Assembly (NCBI GenBank): GCA_947179485.1
Contig: OX359245.1
Coordinates: 64,963,067-65,027,066 of the forward strand
Reading direction: 5' to 3'
Length of the DNA stretch: 64,000 bases
Source of the DNA: Allacma fusca
Lineage: Eukaryota; Arthropoda; Collembola; Symphypleona; Sminthuridae
The notes under the pieces were generated by a model, which saw nothing but the letters and a program-made list of their open reading frames with translations, had not been told where the DNA came from and did no database searches. Below are positions 52,766 through 62,200 of this stretch, piece by piece; position 1 is the first letter of the stretch; every line of letters begins with the position of its first letter. Both the position numbers and the translations under genes were made by a program.

Positions 52766-55691
52766 GTAAATAGTATAATTTACTGGAATGTACGAGGACT
52801 TAGGTCTGATATGTTAATTAAACTTAATTTTATTATTGATATGGAACCAAGCATTTTTTGTCTCTCGGGAACTTGGTTATCTGATAAAAATATGCTTGAG
52901 AAACATAATATTTTACAAAAGTATGACATAAGTATAGTAGAAGCTCGAAACACAAAAGGCAGGCCTTCTGGGGGGCTAGTACTTGGCATTAAAAAGGAAC
53001 TCAAAAATAAATACCAAGTGATATCTAGTGAAAATGACTATTTTGCAGTTAACTTTACGAATATTGGAACAATTATCTTCCTGTACAATTCCCCATCCAA
53101 CGATGACAACGTGATCACAGAACTACTTAAGAAACACGAAACCTTCCAAGATATTACACTAATTGGGGATATGAATGCTCGGATAGGACAGCAAACAGAA
53201 AATGAGAATCATGACTTCCTCTCGCATAATCTCAGTAGCAATAGGACCAATAGGGATAAAATAACCAACCGCAGAGGGAAACAACTTCTAGATGTCGTTC
53301 AAAATATTAACATCGTAATTGTTAATGGAAGAAGCAAGTCAGACGATTCAGGACAACTCACTTTCATTAATCACATAGGGGAAGCACTATCGACCTCTGC
53401 GTAGCTTCAGCAGCCCTAGCCAGACATATTGTTGACTTCAAGGTACATGAATCTACGGAGTCCGATCACTTTTGTATCGACAATTAGCAACACCCCATAT
53501 AATTAGACAAGAAGTGTCATGCAACAAAATACATTGGAGAAAGGACAAAACGGAACACTTCAGTTTACACTTACAAGAAAGTCAAACATCTTTAGACTTT
53601 AACAGCTGTAACATTAGCGACGTAACACACATAATTACAGAAGCTGCAAGAAAAAGTTGTATGACATGCAAGGGGACTCATAAATTGTCCACAACGTATG
53701 GACCAAACTGGTTTGATGCAGATTGCAGAAGATATAAACAAGAACTGAAACGAAAGCTAAGACAAGTCCGGAATAGTCGCGGAGAAGATACACGGAGATA
53801 AATACAACATTTTATAATAACTAAATCCAGATACAAGTGACTATGTAACTCAAAGAAGATGGAATTCTATGAAAGAGTCCAGCAACAGATTAATAACAGT
53901 AAGAATTCGACAAACTTGCCAGTAACATTGAGTAACAGTGAACAGGCCAATATCATTGTTAAACACAATCGTAAAGCTATTCACAGCCATCTTGTCACAG
54001 AGAGTACAATCATATTGTAAACTAAATAATATTATCTCCGATAATCAATCAGCTTACAGGAAAGGCAGTGGTTGTGCCGAACATATCTACACTTTATACA
54101 GTATCATATGTAAACAGCTGTCAAAACCAAAAGGGAAACTGTACTCATTATTTATAGATCTAAGTCAGGCTTTTGATTCAATCTCTCAAAATCTACTGTG
54201 GAAGAGATTACTGGAGATAGGATTAAGCAAACAAATGGTTGACCTCATCAAAGACTTATACCAAAAAGCCAGAACTCAAATAGGAGGGAAACAGGGATTG
54301 TCTAATTCTGTAAAAATATCAAAGGGAGTACTCCAGGGAGAAACTTTGTCTCCTACACTATTTAGTATATATATCAATAAGGTTGTGGAACTATTGCAAT
54401 TAAGCAACGTAAAAGGCATACGGATGTCTGCTATATCTATCTGTATACTCCTGTACGCGGACGACATGGTTTTAGTTTCGGACAAGTTGATGATCTACAG
54501 AATATGATTAATACTCTAAGCCAATTTTTGGATGAAAATAATTTAAAAATCAATCTAAGTAAAACTAAAGCTATTATTTTTAGTAAAAATGGGCGGCATT
54601 GTAAAAGTGACATACTGAAATGGAAAAGTGACCCGATAGAAAATGTACATCACTACACATACTTAGGAGCTACGTTCCAGAGTACGGGTATATTTAACAA
54701 AGCAAAGGAACAATTCGTAGCTAAAGCAAAAGTTGCACAGGCAAACCTTTTTGAACTCTTTTTTAAATCTAAGATAAGCAATATTAACAAATGTATCAAG
54801 TTATTTGACTCTCTTGTAACATCTATTCTACTATACGCAACACCGGTTTGGGGATTAAGGTACATTAATGAACTCGAAGCATTTCAAACTCAGTTCCTAA
54901 GAAAACTATGCAGGCTGTCAAACAACACTCCCGACTACATGGCCAGACTAGAAACAGGATCTACGAACATAAAATGTACAGTTTTCAAAGCAACTTTAAA
55001 ATTCCTCTACAAATTTATTTTGAACAGACCAGAAGGCTCCATAACGAAAGCGTGCTTCAGGGAAACTAAGAGAACAGAAGCGACAAAGAAGTACAACTGG
55101 ACCCTGCAACTGGAAGAAATGTTCATTGAATCCAATATGACCACTGAGTACAATTTAATAATGGAAGAAAACTCCAACATTAAGTATACAGAAATTATTT
55201 CCAAATACTACTTGTGGTCTATAAATAGAGACGTGGCCATGATGCAACAAACCCCAAAGTGGACTCAACTATGTCAGATAAAGACTAACGTATTTCCAAG
55301 TGAATTTAATAACCTAGGTTTGAGTTGGAACATTGTCTGCACAATATAACTTCTTCGAGTAGGATTCCCCAAAATCCGAACTGATGTCAACTACACCTTA
55401 AATGCAGCGTACAAGGTATGGAACAAAACGGAGATTAATAGTGATTGCGCACGGTGCAACGCCAACTCAACAGAGGACCACTTCCACATTATGTGGGAAT
55501 GTATCCACTACAAACAATATCGGAACTTACTGAATACTTTTAATGCACCAAACATAGCCAGAGATAATTACATTATTATTATGTTCGGTAAAGCACATAG
55601 CTATGAAGAGTATATTAATCTGTATAAATTCTGGAAAATGGCAATGCAAACACGCAAAGTATATCTAGAATACATGGATGATATTGACTAA
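52766..55691 (+). pseudogene. LINE ORF2 (endonuclease, reverse transcriptase, zinc finger), degenerate
   Basis: Endonuclease starts at IIYWNVRGLRSD (52775) and continues to ~53400 with GDMNARIG. The motif usually SETWL reads SGTWL at ~52866, so the catalytic Glu is Gly. A frameshift near 53385 moves ESTESDHFCI to another frame. Between ~53801 and 53938 roughly 40 or more codons of the RT N-terminus are missing against the minus-strand LINE. RT then shows LFIDLSQAFDSIS, GVLQGETLSPTLFSIYI and LLYADDMVLVS (~54450). A frameshift follows at ~54500, an in-frame TAA at 55347, and the C-terminal CARC...HIMWEC finger near 55455-55505. No functional enzyme can result. Confidence 0.85.
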
Positions 55692-55867
55692 TTTAATTAT
55701 TTCGATACTTTAAGACATATTTTGAAAACAAGTAGAATAATTTAAGTTTTACTACAATGGAATATTTTACTACATACTAAGAATTTCTGACCTCATATGT
55801 GAAACACTGATAAAGTTGTAAGGGCTATAGCCAAATCGACTGAATAAATTATTATTATTATTATTAT

Positions 55868-57704
55868 AGAACAGATTTCTTTCAGGCGAAAATTATTTGA
55901 ACAAGTATGAACAATATTTGGTTGCATGTTACTACCAAAGGTCTGGGACTATAGCTTCAGCTTCTTGTGGCTGTGCTGACCAACTTGCCCCAACCTGTTT
56001 ATTTAGCCTTTATCTTCACTCGGGTTTAAATTATGTCGGTTTAAAAAATTTTTCTTTGTGGAATTTGGAACTCTTACTGAGTTTGAAAATATGAAGTACA
56101 TATGGAAAAACAACTTTGCTTGGAATGTATAAAGTACGTTTTACAAAAAAGGAAATGAAAACACAGATAAAAAACATACGGAAAAAGGAATCAGCTATTA
56201 TTAGTTTGATGAAACGAAGGATTTTGTAGAAGTTCCGAGTTTACTTGTTAAAATTTATACGAAAGTTTTGCTTTTACTAAGCTTACTGCGAATTATACTT
56301 ATATATATGTAGTTATGTAAAACTAATTTTTGGAATCACAAATTTCAGCAGAAATAACTTCGGTATCTGCATACGTGCGCATTTCCACCTTTTTGAGTAT
56401 CCTCAGTACAGAGCAACTGTGGTTCAGTGTTGATGATAACAACAAATACTCCGGAAAATGTACTACAATTTGCAGAATATTTACCCTCCTTTACGCATTT
56501 ATTATACAGAGTACGCAAAAATATTTTCCACTGGCACAACAACCGGGATGGAAATAAATTTACGATTACCCGAGTTTGTAGCAAATTTTCCCCTGGATTT
56601 CTCAAAATTCTCCATAGCTCAACAGTCAGGATACTTTGGAAAAATGAGCAAAACAAGAGATTCCTGGTTTCCGCCCTGGTATTAATTTTCAGGATCATAC
56701 CTTTTTCATTCGCTGTAAAAACATCTAAAAGTATTAGAAAAACCACGTATTGCCTTAATCCAGGTACGCTAACAATAAAAGGGCGCGAAAGTCCTATCCA
56801 CTAATTAAAAGTATTTTTACGTAAAACTGATTTTCAGGTGCAATCTATTTACGCTTCCCCTGCAGATTGAAGCAGAATCATTTCTTCTGCCATTTAATGT
56901 TGAAAATATTACTAATTACATATTTCACAGAAAACTCATTTTGAAGAGAGAACCCACAAAATATCTTTTCTTATTCACAGTTTGACCCTAAGCTGCACGA
57001 TTAAAACAATTTCAGCAACTAGAACTAATCGCTGGGGTTTATTTATTTGAAGTCGTTTACACACTTGTGACATACTTATGAGCACACATTTATAAATGAA
57101 ATTTAAAGCAAACGTTTATTGTCATAAAATAATACCTTTATATATTACGTTTAAACTTCAGATTATTACGGGCATACATAATATTTACTAGTTTGAGTAA
57201 CTAATGCCCATTTTATCAAGATTTCAACCGATTTGAAATTTTATCATAATTTTCTCCGCGTAAGTTAATGAAGTTATTAAGAATAATTTTCTTGACTTGA
57301 TTTATCTATTCCCTGCAGCATTAGGACGTTATTTTAACACTTCTCTGCCATTTTATTTTCAATTTTAACGGTCTATTATCCAATTTTATAGAAATCATTT
57401 CAAGCCTATTCCACTTCTTTAAACATCTTTCCTTGCGAGCCTCAATTTGAACGCAAGGAGGACGCGTAAAACAAGCACTATAATAACATCCGCCTGTCTT
57501 TTATTTATTTAAAGCAATTTACAGAAACTTAACTGCGTATGTACATTTTTCATTTTATAAGTTCAACGCATTAAACTATATGGCATTATTTCGATTATGC
57601 CAAATGCTATAAATGCGTTACTTTTCATACAAAGAACAAATTTGTATCAGTGTGAGCAGAAATATTCATTCGCAGTTTTAATCAATTTCACAGTTACTTG
57701 ACAT
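55868..57704 (+). repeat. Array flank upstream of copy H
   Basis: From ~56180 it aligns with 13570-13608 plus 14197-15890, missing the hAT element found there. Boxes of the flank module occur near 56996 and 57462. A fossil exon-1 piece (ACCGATTTGAAATTTTATC) lies near 57229. 55876-56170 shows nothing recognisable. Overlapping frames on both strands at 56345-56804 are not conserved in the duplicate. Confidence 0.6.
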
Positions 57705-57754
57705 GTCACTCCAGTGGTGTTTTAGTGAAACTCAGAGGTTCATTTAAACGGAGT
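57705..57754 (+). promoter_or_regulatory. Candidate core promoter block of copy H
   Basis: CACTCCAGTGGTGTTTTAG, GAAACTCAGAGGTT, then CATTTAAACGGAGTTTAG, the same block as at E and F, ~55-105 bp before the ATG. Confidence 0.4.
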
Positions 57755-57810
57755 TTAGTTTTCTAGTTTCCATAAATCCCTTACAAAATAAAATACAGCC
57801 AAGGATCGTT

Positions 57811-58792
57811 ATGTTGTCTCCTGCTAATGTAAAGTTGTATCTTTATTTAGTTAAAATAGCGTCCAAGTATTATTTAATACCTTTCGACCTGTCCCTGACG
57901 AATGGAGAAAGAGTTCAAATGCGTGTTGGAAGTCAAAGACAAGAAATTATCTTTAAAATCATGTACGTCTATGGGGTGTTCAGAGTATGTCTCAGCCTGT
58001 AATATTTAATTTTAATAATTTTCGTGTATGAAGAGGCATCTTCAGCAAATAATATTGCTCTACATGTTATGTTTACATTTGCTTTCTTGTTTTGCGCAAC
58101 ACTTCAATTTCATTTATTTTTACGAACTGCTGACATTACAGTGAAAATTTTTAACTTTATATTCCCTGGAATGAATTGGGATTCGAAATTAGCAGGTACA
58201 CATTAATTGCACAATCAATCCTAACAAGGTAATTTGTTTGACGTTTGTTTGCACCATTCTGTCAAATACATAAATAATTAGGTACGTAAACATCTTTTCA
58301 GGATCGTTTGGTATATTCCAGCCAGGGAAGAAATTCTCTGCTCGAGAGAAGTTTGTGATAATTTATCCGTACGTAGTTGTTGTCTTTGGTGCTATACTGG
58401 TGTTACTCTCTGCAAATATCTGTACAAGGTTTCATGTATTCCAATTGCTTCCCAAGTTCTTGCAAAACCCACTGACGTTTGTGACTCTTTTGATCCATGA
58501 GTTCTACAGTGCATATTTGTTTATCATTGCGTGCGTAATGTTCTTTGTCAATTGTCTTTTATTCCTTGAAAACACTCAGAAAGCTCTGCTACGGGAAATC
58601 GAGTCCATTAAGTAAGTATTAATTATTTGAGGTTTTGAGTCATTTTAATATTGTTTGTTTGCTTCCCAAAATTGAAAGCTTCGTTTAATATGCGTTTTTG
58701 TCGTACTAGCGGGAAGTTGTCGGTCCGGAAAAAAGAGTTGGAGGAGTGTATTTCGTTTTGCGTGAGGACTCAGCTAATTGTCTATATATTTA
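57811..58792 (+). pseudogene. Receptor copy H, truncated by an LTR retrotransposon
   Basis: Exon 1 57811-58195 and exon 2 58302-58611 have full length and intact splice sites. Exon 1 has one nonsense codon (TGTAAT at 58000-58002 in place of TAT, Tyr to stop). Intron 1 carries TA-GG-TA at the MITE site. Exon 3 begins at 58710 and is cut at ~58792, after the codons QLIVYIF, by the minus-strand gypsy-type element. Exon 2 and intron 1 are very close to E and F, so the copy is a recent paralogue that died recently. Whether the rest of exon 3 lies beyond the element cannot be seen. Confidence 0.85.
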
Positions 58793-58798
58793 TACTTT

Positions 58799-59295
58799 TG
58801 CGAAGGGAAACTGTAGAATAAGGGGCGAAGGGACAGCAGGGATACTTCGTTTAGATTATTTAATAGTAGAAACAAACCAAAGATGAAATTAAATATAAAA
58901 TAAGTTAGGTTAAGTAATAATAATTGATTTCACAAATTAATAGTAACAGGAGACAATCTCGCGCAAGCTGCACACCAAAACGTAAGCCAAGAGAGAATAA
59001 TAAAATCAAGATTAGAAAATTATATAATAGTAAGTCCATAATACATAGCATAGTAAGTAGTATTTTTATAGTATAGTTCTAGTATGTAAGTTGATGTCAT
59101 TAGGATAGGATTAGGAAAGGATGTGAAGGAAAAGGAAAAGAAGATGAAAAATAGGAGGGAAGTGAGGAGATTGGGTAAGGTTTTAGTATTTTGAGAGGGA
59201 GAGGAGTGGATTGGGTGTTGGGGTATTATGGTGTGGTAACAAGTTCAGCGCGGACCGCGGAACTTGTTACCATGCCAGAAGCAAGTAGAGCAACA
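58799..59295 (-). repeat. Probable 3' LTR (boundaries approximate)
   Basis: Non-coding stretch between the receptor exon and pol. On plus it can be read TG (58799) ... CA (59241 or 59295). The pol frame ends at 59245, so it may overlap the LTR slightly. A near-perfect hairpin sits at 59235-59271: 12-bp arms GGTAACAAGTTC/GAACTTGTTACC around CGCGG-A-CCGCG. No clear polypurine tract is visible, so the inner edge is unsure. Confidence 0.45.
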
Positions 59296-62200
59296 TGCCC
59301 CTGGGGGGGGGGGTGTTGCCGTCTCGGCGACAAAACCGTAATTAGGACCGGGAGCATATTCCCTACGACGGGGAATTTTTATTATTGGTTCCTGGTTCTG
59401 ATTCGGTATGGGCGAGTAAGGATTTGAAGGAAAATTATAATTAGGGAAAGCATTTGGTGGGCATGCATAATAATCTGGAAAGAGGTTCGGTGGGTGAGAA
59501 TTATTTGGAAAAGGTTGTGGAGGATAGCAATTAAACGGAATTGGAGAGTGAATGTTATTGAGAAAGGGGGTTGGAGGATAAGAATAATTCTGAAAAGGAG
59601 ATGGAGGGTGAGGATTATTGAACGGAAAAGGTCTTTTACGGAGTTGAACAGGAGGAGGTAGACCTACATTTAAAGACATGAGAGGAACCGGATCAGAAGC
59701 AGGAACTAAATTAGGCTTTGGTTTGACCAATTGGGGAGTAGACTTAATAGGTACTGGTAAGGTTGGAATAGGAGGTTTTTTAATGAGAGGAAGAGACACA
59801 GAGGGTAGTTGCAATTTAGACAATTTAAGAGTGATAAGAGGAAGAGTTGCTTGAGTAGTAATAGTCGAAATAACAGGGTCATGAATAGGGTGAGAAATTG
59901 GTGTCGGTTCGTCAATAATTTCGGTAGGAGTTGGTGAAGCAGGAAGAGAAATGTCAGACAAAGTCGGTTTAGGGTCACGTATAGCATTTGAGTCAGAAAC
60001 GTCAGTAGAATTAGATACAGGGTTTTGAAACATAGGAAAAGGATCTTGAGGTGATGATGGCGGATCTTGTAAAAGAAATAAAGGAGGTAGTTGGTCGTCA
60101 ATGCCGAGATCTTGAGGAGAGGGTGGTGATGATGGTCCAGAAGAAAAGGGAGGAGTGTACGGAGGAAGATCTTGAGCATCTTCGAAAATCTCGGGGGAGA
60201 GAGCCATCAGGTCAAACGGGGAGTCCATTACCTGTAAGTCAGAGAAACAGAACAAATTAATTTTTGGCACAGGTTTACGACTACTACGTCGAGGGGTTTG
60301 AAAAGGATTGGGAGGTAAAAGTTCAGGAGTCTTAAAAAGATTAGAAAAACTTTCAGAGAGATCAGGAGTAGATTCAGGAGGAGGGATTGGTGGTAATGTT
60401 TCTAACTTAGGAAATATTGTGTCATTTTTAAGAGTTATTGTAATTTTTGGCGTACTTATAGGATGGGAGATATCACGAGAAATAAACTTTTTAAGATGTT
60501 GAACATGAGCTTTACGAATTTTATAGAGTGAAGTGGGACGCTTATCTTGAACTAAGTAAGTAACCTGATTTAACTTTTCGAGGATAACATAAGGACCTTT
60601 CCAAGCGGGGAGAAACTTATCTACGAAGCCTACCTTTCTTTGGAACTCAGCAACTAAAACTAATTCACCTACAATAAATTCTATTGGGGGGTGTTTGGAA
60701 TCAAAACTAACTTTACATTTTTGACGGGACTCATCGGTATTCTTACAAGCTAAATCAGAAGCAAAACGTACTCTTTTGCTAACTACATTACTTTCTAAAT
60801 CATCTTGGCGCCAATTAAGAGAAGGGAACATTTTGTCACAAGGTAAAACCGGGTCTCTACCGTAAAGAAGGAAATAAGGGGAGAATTTAGAAATAGAGTG
60901 TATTGAAGTATTATGGGCAAAACCAGCAGACTGTAGCCATGTTTCCCATTGATTGTGACTATCTAAAATATATTTTGAGATAACTCTTTTAACCGTACCT
61001 ATATGTCGTTCAACTAAACCATTAACATTATGAGCTTGAGGGGGAGTTACATGAAGATTAATTTTAAAATCCGAACAAAATTTTTGAAAAGCAAAGGAAG
61101 TGAAAATGGTGGAGGGGTCAGAAATTAGAAGATTGGGAATTCCATGACGGTAGATAAGAATTTCAAGAAGAGATTTAATGGCTTCATAACTATTTTGTTT
61201 GGGGACGGGTTTAACTTCTACAAAACGGGTTAGATGATCAACACAGATTAAGAAATAAGTATTGCCACTAGGACTCTCAGGAAATGGACCGACAAAATCA
61301 ATACCACATGTTTCAAAAGGGTTATGAGGGGAAGGAAAAGGGATCAAAGGGCCATGAGTAGGAGTATTTCTATGATTAAAAATTTGACAAGTATAACAAG
61401 ATTCTACATAAGCGTGAACGTCTTTTCTCATTTGGGGCCAGAAATAACGTATCTTGATTGTTTCTAAAGTCTTATTAATACCAAAGTGACCTCCAAAAGG
61501 TGAATCATGAACTGACTTAATTAAAATATTCCGGGATACTTTCGGAATACACAATTTCCAAAGCCTATCTCCTACTTTACAATTAGACTTATAGAGCAAA
61601 CCCTCAATAATTTTAAAGTCCGGATATTTATCATCAGTTGGAGAGGGATTCCTAAGTTTATGGGTAATAATAGGAAGGGTAAAGGAATCTTCACGCTGTT
61701 TAAACATTAAGTCAGATAAAGGTTCCGGCAGTTCTATTTTAATATTATAAAGGGTAGTATTTAATTCAGGGTAGTCAGTTTCTTTTTCTGGGGCGGGGAA
61801 AACAGGAGCACGGGATAGGGCATCTACATTAGAATTTAGAATTCCTTTCTTGTAACGAATAGTAAAAGTATAAGGTTGAAGAGTAAGGCTCCATCTACAT
61901 AATCTACCCTTTAATTCTTTAGCTGTCATAAGAAACGTAAGGGAATTATGATCAGTTATTACAGTAAAGTTTCTACCATAAAGATAAGGGTGGAAATGCT
62001 TAATGGATTCAACTACAGCAAGGGCTTCTAACTCAGTAATATGATAATTTCTTTCGTGTTTATTTACGGACCGAGAATAATAAGCTACGGGATGTTCAGT
62101 ATCATTTTGGACTTGGGAGAGACAGCTAGCTATACCATCTATACTAGCATCACAAGTTAAAATGGTAGGGGAGGATTCATCAAAATGAACCAGAATAGGG

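Larger units (their letters stand above)
51421..55867 (+). mobile_element. Degenerate near-full-length non-LTR retrotransposon with two ORFs
   Basis: Order: ~480-bp leader, ORF1 (51905-52735), ORF2 (52766-55691), short 3' UTR and a (TTA)n tail at ~55845-55867. AGAACAGA at 51413-51420 and 55868-55875 may be the target duplication, though eight bases in AT-rich DNA is weak evidence. The left flank ends inside a segment known from 33935 (GTTGTCCTCAAA), supporting the left boundary. Frameshifts and a deletion in ORF2 make it inactive. Confidence 0.75.

Noticed and set aside
56345..56804. Overlapping open frames of 133 codons (minus) and 125 codons (plus)
   Set aside because: The duplicated region at ~14330-14880 does not keep either frame, both are AT-rich and neither has a recognisable motif, so chance is more likely.
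59706..60179. Leucine-rich 157-codon frame on the minus strand
   Set aside because: It is a shifted-frame shadow of the proline-rich pol tail, where CCN/CTN repeats read as Leu.
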